From positions 38,470 through 102,469 of the forward strand of contig JASANE010003656.1 of NCBI GenBank assembly GCA_030248225.1: a DNA stretch of 64,000 nt, given 5' to 3'. Source of the DNA: Trileptium ribeirensis (lineage: Eukaryota > Nematoda > Enoplea > Enoplida > Thoracostomopsidae). Below are positions 37,431-50,620 of this stretch, in pieces; position 1 is the stretch's first letter, and every line of letters begins with the position of its first letter. A program made the position numbers and the translations under genes. Under the pieces are notes generated by a model that saw only the letters and a program-made list of their open reading frames with translations, did no database searches and was not told the origin of the DNA.

Positions 37431-40400
37431 GTCAACTTATAGTTCAACTATAATTTGATATTGCATAAGCAATAATCTGTTACTTAACATTTGGAATTTT
37501 CGGGCATAATTCAATGTAATAACCGACATAAATAACCGACTGTGTTGCCGCTCTAACAATGCTAAATATTGCAATTGATAAATTGCAACCTTTAACTGAA
37601 GCGATGTTTGTGAGAAAAGTGTTTTTATCAAAATATTTTTACTCAATATTTTTTCTCAGCTCTGTCAGTCTACAATGCAATTTACACTTTACCAATGTCT
37701 ATAAACGTTTCGCCCTTCCTCTCACGTTCTCGAAGTGTCATATGTTCAAAAGTCATCATAGACTTTTAGGAGCACAACGTTTCTCTATTTTCGTTGTAAT
37801 AAGCAGTTTTGCTTTATCAAATTATTTATCACGTCGAACTAAACTGCTCCACCTGCGCTACCACGCATAAACAATAAAACTGCATATTGTAAAATGTATG
37901 CTATGGTACTGTACACTACTCACAGTGAGCGGAGCAGCTTCTGACGCTTTGGGGCCTTATTCGAAAAGTAGTGTCCACTGTAGTCCCTACACCCTCTTGT
38001 TACATTCGTGAATGTCAGTATGCTTTGTGTAAGGTCAGAATCTTTAACCGTTGGCAATGATATAGCTACTTTCCCTGAGATTGACACTTCGACGCTTCAA
38101 CGAGGGTGGAAAACACACCACGCCGTGATAAATATCGGAGATAATTGTTGCTAATACATAGTTTGAATCCTAGGACTGATGAAGTGTCAAGTATAACCTT
38201 CTGAGATCTTAATGATCACTGAAATGTCCACACGAGTCAGATGTATGTACTCTACAGTACCAATGCGCGTAATTTCGGATGTTATCATGACGCTTGGTCC
38301 ATGCAATAAAGTTGTTTGTCTTTATATTCAATTGTGGATTAAACCAGCACCGGTGAACTAATACACGTGGCAGCTTGTATTCCCAAATTATCGACGGAGT
38401 AGAGTAAAGCATCTGTTAATTATCATGAGTCGGAAAGTTAAAACGAAAAGCTTCCGAGTTTTTGCTAATTGACTCGATTTGACCTCACGCCTAGTGTATC
38501 AGCTGAGGGAATTACTGACTACAGCGTAGTGACTAGGAGGAGGGTAGCGGTAAAATTTAAAATTGTCCTCAAGGTGTAAACTACCATTTAATCCATCGTT
38601 ATATGAAAAGGACATCGTAATTCTGTTAATCACAAGTTTGATTCTTCGAAATTTGACAACAATTTTCTTCAGAGTAATAAACTTTTGTTTCTACCATTAT
38701 CAAACAGGCAGATTTTGTTATACCATTTTATGTTTTATTAAAGATAATGCCTACGTGTACTAAGTCGGTCTTCGGTGGAGGTAGTAGTTAAAATGGCGTT
38801 CTTATAAATCTTTAAAATTAAACTATAAAGCCCAGTTTCGAAGGATTCCACCAACTCATACTTAATTTATACAAGGTACGCTGTTTTATAAGGCACCAAC
38901 AAAGATAGTTTTGTTTTAACTTGAAATACTCATTTTGTTATTCCTAACTGCCGGTGGACTTTAAGGCACTAAATGGGGGAAAATGTGTAATTTTTGTATT
39001 ATGTCAAAAGCTTCATAAAACAAGTTCGGCTGTCGAAAAGTAAGCTGCAGCACCGAATGTTTAGTGCGAGTCTGGCTATCTTTTATTAAAAGAAATGCGT
39101 CACAGCTTAAACACGTCATATAGATCAGAAATTCACTACAATATTTGTTTTATCTCTATACGGTATATTTTAGTAGATTTGTGTGGTCCTAAGGGCCGTT
39201 TTTTGGTACTTTAATAGCGTCGAACGTCGCAGTTTTGTATCCACTTTTGAGTTTGCATGACTGCGTTCACTTTTCAGTGGTGGTTCGACAAATTACTCTC
39301 AAATACTTAAATTCTCTCAATCCACCTACTAAAACGAAAGGGAAGAGATAGTTTGATATATAATAATAACATGCCTGATACGAAGTGTATTAATATAAAT
39401 TTTGTCAAACAAAAAAACACTGAAATAATCTGGCCACTCTGGGAAAAATACTAAAACCAAAACATTTAAACATGATATTTACTACCGCGCAGCTTTCAAT
39501 TGGTGGTTAAATCATTCTTCCATTGTCGAAACCAGACAATTTTCTTATAGATGTATATCAGTGGTAACGTTTTTACAGTGCTTGAAATTGAAATTAATAA
39601 CTAACATGATCGTTGATGACAAAGCAGAGTTTAATTTAGCATTCCTTAGGATTAAGTGAAATCATAGATTATAAACAGATACGGGTGATTAGATAACAGA
39701 GTGATAACCAACTTTATAGTAAGCGTCCCTAGTGCGACTCTACGTCGAGACTCCTTGAAAATATTGAATTTTTATAATATAAATTGCGTAAAACTGTAGT
39801 TTCGCAAAGATGACCATAAAGTAAATATATGTAACACCTATTTATGCCTAAGCGGAAGGAACAAGTATTTGATGAGATTCAAGGAACTTGAAATTTATCT
39901 TTGAAAAATTAGGTTGTTTGGTCTCAGTTTGCCAACAAGACATATAGAAGCAAAGGCATATATGTTGAACAATACGTGAACCTGTGCCGGAGCTACAGAC
40001 GTTAAAATCAAAGTTCACAAATTTACAAGTTTTATAACGTAAAGTCGTAGGAATAGAGTTTTTCAGTGACAATAGGTCAAGATGCTAAACTAACAGTCTA
40101 AGTCTCGAAGTACCCCAGTTCGCGTAAAGACAACAAATTTTAAGCCCCTGCCCACGTAGATCTTACCAGCCGTTGCTGAGTTATGAGTGTCAACGAATTT
40201 ATCGTAATGAAGTATTGTAAAGTCCAATTACAACTTGCAATTAGATCATATTTCAATGACAACAGGTTCAACTGCCGACGGAAGTTGGGAATGTAGACAG
40301 ATCAGGGACACTGAAAACGAATTTCCTAAATAAATATTATTTTGAAGTATGGACAGACTATTCAAGTTATTGAGCACAAATGTTCACCAATAGCGGTTGA

Positions 40401-42364
40401 CATGTATGATCATTTGGAAGAAGTGACAGTTGTATTTGTAGCGTAGTTATACGCCGATTGCCTTGTAGCTCTTTGAATGTGGTATCGACTTTCCCTCAGA
40501 GTATTCGTTTTTCGCTTATTTCTGTGTCTTTTTCACTTTTTGGTTAAATTCAGTATAACTTTCTACGAAAATTGATAAAACTTCAAACATCTAAAATAAG
40601 ACCCTATATACCCTTAGCGACGCAGCTATTCAAACTTTTAAACAACGAACGTTACAACAGTTCCATAAATCGTTTACATTAATGTACTACAAACATATAG
40701 CTTTTTCAAACTTTACGTTAAGGCTTATATTATTCCGCTCCACGATGTTTTTAGTATCTACGAATGAATATTTTCAACGACTTATTGATTTAGTAACCGT
40801 TATTGCTTGAATAGCAGAAAAGATTTGTAGCGACCTATTTATTTTCGCGGTCCTGCCCATGTCGGTCAATGTGTGCGATGCTGCTTGCTGAAAGTATAAC
40901 AGTATAGGACCTGTTAGGAGTAAAGAATATTGTCAATGCATTTCAAAGCCAGAAATATTGAGTAGACCGAAAACGATTCAGAGAAAATGCGAAAAAGAAA
41001 ACATAGTTTGCAAAGATTGACCCTGAGAAGACGAGGTTGTGATTCCAGCGTTTTATCAATTGGCTACAAACTTTGTCTGCATACTTTTCCAAATCCTATA
41101 CCGTCTGTGCTAATTTATTAAGATGGATAACAAAATTGGCGTCGCAGCTAGATATAAATACCAATTTCATTTTCGGTGACCGTCGCTTCAGGAAGTATAA
41201 TCAGCCAAGTCCTGGGTGAGCGGAGATTCATCAGCTCCACCCAGACGTCATATTAGGCAAATCAAAGTGAGGTACGTATATTCAATAATAACTCAGCGCT
41301 TTCGTCTTTCTATTCATGATCTTTGTAATATGCATTCACATTTTAAAGGACATATGCGATATTGCGTAGTATACTATTTCTTAACTGTATCCCCCGCTGA
41401 GGCTTCGAAGACCCCTCTCACCGAGGCCCTGGACTACCATGCTCCTGACGGAACTCCGTATCCCTGATGTATGTTTCAACCAGAGCTTTTGATGTAATGC
41501 ATTTTGTCGTTTTAGAGCTATTAGCCAAAGTTTGAAAATACCCTTAAAGAATTTAGTTTTCGAAATTTTCACAAAGCAATTTTTTTGCTTGTTGGGGGTA
41601 AATGATAGGATTATGACGTTATTTAACACGGTTAATACGTTGCTTTCACTGTCTTAGTACTTAGTACGATTGGGTGGGTTATTAATCCTGCGGAAAGACA
41701 AAATAGCGAAAGGCTGGAGAAAAATTTAGTAAATTTTTGCGGAAAAACAGATTAATTATTATGCATCTTTTTCAAAATAGGTGTATGTATGCAATTAGAA
41801 TGTGCCTATAGGTTTTCGATGTTGCTGAATACGATAAAAGCAATTCTATTTGTATTGTATTCATCAAATAAGCTAAGTATTAGAGTCCTGCAAAGTAAAA
41901 ATCACTCTTCAAGTTATAATTTTTTTAAAAGTTATGATTTATATAAATTTCAAATGTTTTAGTATTTTTGTTATTGGAAACAAAAACAAGCTCTTCGGTT
42001 TTGATATATGACTAAAATAAATATCGCGTTTGTACTGACGTACTGTCAGGCCATAATTGTTATCTTGGTGTATTAAATTGGCTCAGATATGTGGATTTCG
42101 AACGACGAAGGTGACGCAAAGCGCAGAGTAGATTTTCTCGCTTCGTTTCCACTCGTTACTAATAGGAGGTAAAGAAGATTCGGCGTTTGCAGTAAATTAA
42201 AAGCTAGTTAACCTAATTTTTAAAAGCATTCATGCTGTGGCATGTTTCACTTTCTTGACTATGATAATTATCATTATGTCGCAGATTACAATACATTATT
42301 ATATATATTATTATATATTATTATTATATATTGTGATTATTGTAGTCGTAAAGTGCTATTTCGT
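37431..42364. other. No gene recognised
   Basis: AT-rich. The frames at 37559-37870 and 41216-41467 were examined and show no family motif. A C-rich patch at about 41388-41467 resembles the C-rich repeat blocks only in composition. Confidence 0.4.
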
Positions 42365-42405
42365 AGGACAATAATGTATTGTACATTATAATACATTATT
42401 GTCCT
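42365..42405. repeat. Perfect 16-bp-arm palindrome
   Basis: AGGACAATAATGTATT and its exact complement AATACATTATTGTCCT are separated by 9 bases. The related word AATACATTATTA occurs just upstream (about 42292) and just downstream (about 42410), next to a TAT/TTA-rich microsatellite at about 42295-42335. Likely the terminus of, or a relic from, a small foldback element. Confidence 0.75.
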
Positions 42406-43772
42406 CCTAATACATTATTAGCGAGTCCGAACGCTGTATTATACTATAAGCTGAACAGGAATGCGACGGAAATCCCAAAGGCATGCACTCACGTTTAAAA
42501 AGAAATAGAATATTCTCCCAGTTATCCTTTTTGCAAAGAGCTAGATACTGTGCTGAGATCGTTTTATGATGAAAGTGATTGTTTGTCATTTGTTGTGTGG
42601 AAGTTTTAAGCATAAGCTGGTGATTCTAGGAATACAAGCAACCAAACAACACAATTCATGGATATAGCTGACAATTATTAAACCAAAACTGCTACTAGAA
42701 TTGTGACTTAACTGATAATTGGATAAGATTTTAAGCTGTTGGACGACAACAAATGTTACACGTTGTCCCAAATGTTAGAAACACTTGACAGTGGCTTGAT
42801 ACTAATAAACTAAATACGATGTACAAAAATACATGTGCTGTGAAAATTTAAACCAAGTCGACCAAGTAATATTTTAGCTACGCGTGATTTATATATTTTA
42901 GTTTATGTTTGAAACAGAAATTTTGATAGTTCATTAATAATATGATAAGTGAACTATTATAGGGATATCCGGGGTTAAAACTTTAGACATAATTGAATTC
43001 ACGTTGTTAAGACACAAATCCAAAGATAAATATTAACGCCTAATTTGCTCTATTTGGTTTTTCGCTTCTTACAGCATCGATAAGAGAGCTGTGATGTCGA
43101 GAATAATGATACGTGCAATATGCATCAGTTCCTATTTTCTTTAAATTTGGGAGAAACGGGTCCACAAGGTGTCAGGCAACGGACCATTAAAACTTATAAT
43201 CGATATGGTTTCACCAAAACAGGTTTTGACCTTAACAGAAGACATAACAGGAGTGAGATTAATTCCTTAAAGGATCATAAAGTGCGAAATTTTGAATGAG
43301 ATTGGTAAAATAAATACCAAGTTACAGCTGATCTGGCACGATTATGACTTTAAATTAGTCAACAACTTCTTAGCTTCTCGGTAACAACACGTTTTGACAT
43401 CATATGATGAGCGTTAATACAGTCATATCAAAATTGCGTTACATGAACCAACGCGTTCTCCCATTATAAGTGTTGAAACGAAACACCGTCAGAGTCCAAA
43501 ACAAGCTGTTTATATAATTATTTTCGTAAAATAAATTTAAATTCAAAACAATTCAGAGACCGGTGTTATTCGTCTAAAAATGTCGTTAACACATTGCAAA
43601 GTCATCTATATAAATAATAAGAATTGTGATTTGACTAAAACGAATGTATTCCATTTAGTGTTTGTTCGACCTGTCGGTGGAGATTTATGATTTCATGATA
43701 AATGTTTGTTAAGATAAGTGATATACACCTAACGACAAACGATCAATTATATGCGTGAGTCCATTTGACCAT
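42406..43772. other. No gene recognised
   Basis: AT-rich, no supported feature. Confidence 0.4.
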
Positions 43773-44285
43773 CCTATTTTGTCATCATCGACATCGAATC
43801 GCAAACCCTTGTTACGGAAAAACGCTTAATGTCGTTCGGCTTTTCGCTAACCGATAATTGACAAAATTAAATTAAAGTGCCAGAAATTAGACCTTGTGTT
43901 CGAACAGAATTTCGGCGTTTTCAATTTGCAGAAATTTAGTTTCCTAATCCCTAATCATTTAAATTTGAATTATTCAGTATGCAAAAGTGACGTCACAATA
44001 AAATCGATTTTATAGTTAAGCTCTCCGTGTTCGTGAACAAAACTAGTTTAATTCAAATCCACAAATTGTCGTTCTCAAAAATTTGGATGATTTTACTTGA
44101 ATTTTCGCGAACACAAAATGGTTAGATTTCATTCGCGAGCGCAGTGTTCGCGAACAGTTTCACGCCGAATTTCAATTGACCAAACGCGTTCCTTAATAAA
44201 TTTTATGCAAAATTACAAAATAGGATGGATGATGAGGTCACATTATTTTACTCGCGCATTACACCGCTTGATAACACAAACATGG
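43773..44285 (+). repeat. Dispersed repeat, copy B of an inverted pair
   Basis: Inverted partner of 22000-22540. The homology begins at CCTATTTTGT and continues through the ATCGAATCGCAAACCCTTGT block to about the GATAACACAAACATGGCC end. GTTCGCGAA palindromic words recur in it (GTTCGTGAAC, TTCGCGAACA, GTTCGCGAACAG), suggesting that it forms internal hairpins. Confidence 0.8.
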
Positions 44286-47200
44286 CCAACATAATCTTGG
44301 TAAACTTTATGGAATATTGCATGCCTTCCAAATACTGAACCGCCGTTACTGGTCAAGGAGATACTATGGACGCTTCGATGGAAACCATTTTCAAGAGGGT
44401 TTCCAGGGATGTAGCATTTCGTTACCGATATATAAAATACCTGGTTTTTCGCGGGGGAGCAATGAACTGTTAGTAAAACAGCGCGCGGTGGTCAAAAATT
44501 CTGATTGAAAACAGAAATGAGTCGCCATTATCTGTCACTATGAAAAATGTTCGAAGATGGCCTTTCCCATCCTGATGTTAGCACCATCTTTTATGGTGCT
44601 TTGGCGCACTTCTATCATCAGGCTCAGATTACAAATACTTCTGGCTGAAGCATGTTTCAACGTGACTGTTCTTTCAAACAAAATATTTTGTCAGCTTTAA
44701 ATATTAACCTTTATTTTCGCTTAGAATGATTGCAAACAACAATGACGATTTTTTTCGCCAATATCGCCGCCTATATCCCTTAACTATTTCAGTGCTTATA
44801 GGAAACTGTGTATTTTTGAATCAACAGTTAGTACAAGTAAAGTTTTCCAATGTTTGCGAGGCGCTATAATATGTGTTACCGACTGTTGTCGGTGAAACGT
44901 TAAGAACCAAGTGCATTTTAAGTGGTTAATCGAGAATTTTAGTTTATTCATATTGAACTGACAATATTAGAAGTGTGTAGTTCAAAAGAAGCTAAATGAA
45001 AACTATCCTCAAACAATGTAGACAACACCCAAATTTATAATCTAGCAGTAAACTTGTATCCGCGTACACAGAATGTTTTGATATTTTAAGAACCGGAATT
45101 GTGGAATTATTTAAAGCTTTATTGGCGAAAAAATTACTATTAGGATGATGTTAGCCATTATAGCAGCACAATAAACTTACCTAGCGATGCAAACGTACAC
45201 TATAACCGCTGAGTATACCCTAACCAGTAACTGATATAATTGATATTCTGCTGCAACGTAAGTTTTGACAAATCTAAAGCGTTTCACAGTTAACCGCTTT
45301 TATTTTCGGGGATAGATTATAGTATTATTAGGCGCAACGTGACTATAACTCTCGATCTGTAATAATGATTAAAACTGGCTACATGTCTAAATCTAGCTAA
45401 ATGGGTATCTGTAATAATTATAGCTGGTACACCTCACTACACTGCAAGTCTTTACAAAACTTCTGTGGGGTAAAAATATAATAATATCTTATAACAATTG
45501 CGGGATGTGGGGCTAAACATCCAGCATCTGGATCGCAAAGCTAAGATCTTGCCTTTCACTCTCTATCGCGTAATTTTCCCTTGTTCTCTGTGTTAAGTTA
45601 TGCATGTACGTGATGTGCAACCCAGCTGGTTGTAACTCAAAATATTGATACCCCGCGGGTAAAATAACTTCAGTTTATATAACAGCGCCCAAAATCAGTC
45701 GTTAAATGTCTTTGAATTGATTTCTGCAATGTTAATTTTCTTAATAACTATATAAGATCATATTAGTGTTTATTTCAAGCTATATTCTATACCACACTCT
45801 ATTCTATCACAGTATATGATAGCAATCATATTATGCGAAATCACACAACAAAGGCGAGTCGGCACTTTACTTTACACTCTATTGTAGCCATTACGATAGT
45901 GGATCCATATTTGGGTTATTTTATGCAATCCATGTACAAAATTGCGCATTAAGTAAACTTAAAATAATCCAGAGACCAGCTCTAATCGCTAATTCAGACC
46001 TACATTGAACGCTCGACAAATGGTTGGGATTAGCATCAACAGCACCATATGGCATTCAGAATATTATATATTAGGTAATTTTCGCAAATTTTTTGTGATC
46101 GATCATAATATACCTTGTATTAAATCCGTTTTTATAATAAATGTGATCAATAAATTTACTAGACGGTATTGGTTCGCACATAAATAAGCACAATATCTCA
46201 GTAAACAGATATTTTCGAATATATGCCATTATACAGTACTAGTGTACAGCACAATTATTTGCGTAATCATAATTTTATTCTGTTCGATTCTGCTTTATTT
46301 CTGGTGCACTTTATGGTGTTTTGGTACGTTGAAAATGGCACAGTGTGATCCGCTGTATAAAGTAAATAACCTGCCGCACTGTATCTATTTATGAACGAGA
46401 TAATTTGATAGTTACATTTTGAGGAGTTGTTAGTAGTTACTTGTTACCTATCTCAAATTTAATTGAGGATCCTAAATGCAATGTCCCTAAATTTTACTGA
46501 ATAGTAATCGAGACATTGGGATGATGACACTCTGGCAGTCTACTTAGCAGCCCATGTTGATGGAGCAGTAACACCACTTCCTGTGTCAAAAATCCGGCCA
46601 TCTTTATTGATACACGGAGTGGAATAAAGCTGGGAATTAAAATTTGTATGATTTATTTTCTCATTTTCTATTCAGAATAAATCGAAAGCCTATAATTCGA
46701 CAACCACTTTCAACCACAAGTAGCTGAATTAAATATACTTTTACACTAGATAAACTGTAAAAGTTTACAATTCGTGCCTCACGAGGTAGCTTACTCTTGC
46801 TTATCTCTGTGAAAACAAGTCGAATATCTATGATTTGTAAGTGGCGCAGTTCTTATATTCACTGCATCATATCTGTGCAACAAATAAGCTCATTTTAATC
46901 TAGGAACACATACGGCGCACAAAATCGTTGTTGCTGGTTTAAAATTCCAATGTTTTAGTAATTTGTCTTTTCTAATTACCTAATGCCTAATTTTACTTAA
47001 TACTTTTTGTAATTACCCGATATCGCAATATTGTGCTATTGAATTGAAAGTATGACTTAACAAAGATGAAAAAGTGTTTATTGTTTATTGCGCCGTGTAA
47101 ATCTGAACGGTTGGAAAAAAGTTTCGTCTACTGTAAAAGCCTTAGGATGAAGCTTAGTGATAATTGAACTGAATAATTTTGGCAGACTATTCATTTACTC

Positions 47201-47849
47201 AGTGCTTATACTTAGATTTTAAAAGTTTGTATAAAATTAATAAATGCTTTGCGCCTGATTCCAGCCTACGATACATACATGTATGATATCTTCATATGCT
47301 TTAGCATGTCATGGGGGTCGCACGTAATGCTGGTCACGGATCACATCTAGTGCCCCGTTTTATCTCTGTTGTACGGCGTTGCATAATAATAGTTTTTGTA
47401 TCGTTATAAAACAAATAAATACTGTTATAAATACTGGTAAAGTTTATAGTGTTGTTTTCAGATTGAATATGACAACCTTTAGCATTTATTAATATAGTCC
47501 CCGTGAATTGGAGACGTTAGCAGAACCTGCATTCCTCGAGTTAGCGAACTCCACCAGTGGGATTTGTTACGCGCCCAATTGTGACTGCATTCAGTAGTAC
47601 TTTTAAACAGAAGCTCACGCTATAATGCGCACTCTGATAAAATGTGAAAGCAATGTCAGAGCCTGACTGATATGGCAATAAACACAGGGTACTGAACCCT
47701 GATTTCTTTTCAAGTTTATGTTCATTTACATCAAAATATAATGCATATTATTTTAGACAACTCTCATACCGTCTTCAATATTTTTTCTGTTATGCCATTC
47801 AAGGTTGATTTTTATTTTAATCAAAACACTGAAGATCATGCATGTTAAT
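44286..47849. other. No gene recognised
   Basis: AT-rich sequence. The frames at 44317-44508 and 46005-46187 have no motif or splice context. A possible minus-strand 50-bp exon ending at a GTAAGT near 45181 is open but too short to judge. Confidence 0.4.
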
Positions 47850-48030
47850 AGAGGGGATAAGGGGACTATCCCTCTAAGGTGCCGAGTCCCTCCACCCATG
47901 GGGCCGCAGACATGGGTGTCCAAGCGACTGGCGATCACCCCTTGGAGGAGGCCGAAGGCCTGCCACCGATTACCCGGTTATTCGCCTACCCCAGGACATC
48001 GGACCTCGATCATGTCTGCTGATAATCTAT
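47850..48030 (+). repeat. C-rich repeat family member
   Basis: GGGGATAAGGGGACTATCCC, then GAGTCCCTCCACCC, and the terminal motif ACATCGGACCTCGATCATGT. The A-rich middle of other members is missing. Confidence 0.5.
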
Positions 48031-49655
48031 GACGAGGCACAAATTGTTTTTAGATACATACTTTTCAAAGCTAATTGGCAGTTTAAATACAATTCAACAG
48101 AAATATACATGAACGAATTGAGTTTTGTATGATAACAATATAGTAAAGTTTTGCAAAATCAATTTGATTTATTTTTACATGCTGCTTGTAAAAGTTTATA
48201 CAGTTGTTAAATTAATTATTTTCACTATTAAAACGGCAAACAAAACTTTGCAGCAGGAAATCACAAAGCCAAAAGGCTGTATAAACCGAACTCTAAATTA
48301 TACATTCAAAAGTTATACCGCTACATTATTTAGAATATTTAATTTAAAACAATCGTAGCAAAATCGTAATCGGTATTGTATCAACGATATATAGCAATCA
48401 ACTTCTTTTAAATGCAGCAACATGATAAAATCTAAATTTGTTCTTCGTAAACAAATGGCATTTCATTAAAGCGACTGGAAATAATATATGGCACTGAGAT
48501 TACTATAATTTTTAATTATTATCGATATTGTTAATAATTAGGATCTAATTCTTCATGAACCGTGATGGCGTCATATTTTGGATGGCCAACGTTTCTATTA
48601 CGATCACAAGTTAAAAAGCAAAAGAAAAGTATAGGTAAGTTTAATGGTGTAATAATTCTTAAAACGACGGGTTTAACTTGGATATAGTAAATTTCTGTTG
48701 TTCCTTTCCTGCTGCGTGAGCTTTGAGTAATAAACTGAGCCACAATCTTTTCTTAATTTTTTACGGTTTGAAGAAGCCTTAAGCACGGGTTGAATAGGAT
48801 ATCGCATTTAATCTAAAAGGGCTTTCTAGAGGTTCAACTGTGTTATCTAGGCTGTATACACGGAATTTGGGCAAGTGGATGTCTCATCCGCTTGTGACTG
48901 GAGAGACGGCATTGTCTCCCTAATTTTATAATTTTTTGATACATTTCAAACCGAAATGAGGAACGTGTACTGCAGTGAAACGACCCACAATGTCATGTAA
49001 CTCATTTTGAAAACGCGGCCTAAAGACTTAGCGCGTCGTCATATCCATGTGAAGCTTACGTATGGAACTACAACTGCCGGCAACATTCTTTGCATTTTGA
49101 GTAGTTTTAATGCAGTAAATATTTGCCCTTATGAGATATAATAAACATAATCGCTTAACGATATGTTAGAGGAAAGAAAATTCAAAGACTTTGCTATTAC
49201 ATTAGTTCTAATTAATTTGGATTTGATAAACAGTGTATTTTTAGGGCAAATTCAAGTCTGTGTTGTCTCACAGACATTAAACGATTGAACTATAGCAGCC
49301 AAAATTCTCTAGCAACGTGTTTCAGGTGGAATATATGACGCCTAAATACTATGATTTGGAACACTAATAATTAGCACGGTACTTGTGACTTTGAGTTCAA
49401 AAACTTATATTGCTGAATCTTTAGTGCTGGGTTCTTCAATCGCTAAATATTCAGTTTGAAAAAGTACATACGTGTTGCGCCCGCTCTCTTCGGGAATAAG
49501 AGTACCGAATGCGCCATGAAATAGAAGAGCAGCATGGTCCGACAACTACGGATACTAATCCTCAAATTTACAAAAGTTAACTTTTTCAGTGCAAGGTATT
49601 AAACCATTTAAAATTGCCTCGTGAACGCTGCTAATACCTTTTTATTGAAAAACAT
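48031..49655. other. No gene recognised
   Basis: AT-rich; reading frames here look like chance. Confidence 0.4.
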
Positions 49656-50225
49656 AATTTGTAAATATTTTTACACAATTTGTCAGGTATATTATAATAA
49701 GTCCAAAAATTGCAATATTTTGTAGACGAGCTATTGCCGTTTTTATATTGAATTGAGGATCTGCATAGAGATTCAAAAGTTATCAATGGCCGCAAATTTT
49801 GCTAACTTGCCCAAATCGGGTGATTTTAAATACGTTTAATGCTGAAAATATGCACGAATTTGACAGATTTATTATAATAAATTCAAAAATTACAATATAT
49901 TGCAGACGAGCTATTCGCGTTTTTGTATCCACTTGGATATCTGCGTAGAGATTCAAAAGTTATTAATGGTGGCAAACTGTATGAGCTTTCACGAATCTGG
50001 TCATTTTCGATACGTTTTATGTCGAAAATATACACGAATTTTTCATATTTATTAAAATAAATTCAAAAATTCAAAATTGCAACATATTGTACGTAAAATA
50101 TTGCCGTTGTTGTATCAACTTGGGTATCTGCCTAAAGATTCAAAAGTTATTATTGATGCCTGATTTTGCGAGCTAGCAGGAATCAGGTGATACGTTTAAT
50201 TTTGAATATATGCACGACTTGATGC
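49656..50225 (+). repeat. Tandem array, 180-bp period, three copies
   Basis: Copies begin at 49681, 49861 and 50041, exactly 180 bases apart. Landmarks repeat in each: TTATTATAATAAATTCAAAA, ATATTGYAGACGAGCTATT, TGGRTATCTGC.TARAGATTC, AAAAGTTATYAATG and AATATRCACGAATTT. A partial tail of a preceding unit lies at about 49656-49680. The copies are diverged. Satellite-like; no gene. Confidence 0.85.
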
Positions 50226-50612
50226 AGTATAAGTACAGAGAGACGACGCAAACGATGGGTGAAATATAATCGAAGAACAAGTCGCTCAAAGTAAGAAGCC
50301 AAAAATTAGAATAAAATATAATGCAATTGATTTCGCTTTACTACATTTCGTACTTTTTCGTACAGTTGATTTTAGACAACAATTTATTTTAAGATTACAA
50401 AATGTCATATCTTCTTCATCGTGAACAAGTGTACTCGTTATCTAAAGAAGAATTCTGAAATAGCGATAAATACTTTTTAATAACGTACAGTATACAAATA
50501 AAATCAAATACATCTATGTTTTCACTCCATTTAACCAAATTGGTCTGGCCATTTTTGACTCATAACATATCCGGAAATTTCTAAAATTTACTACAGGCGC
50601 TCGTAAGTAGCG

Positions 50613-50620
50613 ATTAGATA
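50613..50620 (+). repeat. Left 8-bp target duplication
   Basis: ATTAGATA, repeated exactly at 51544-51551 on the far side of the element. Confidence 0.7.
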
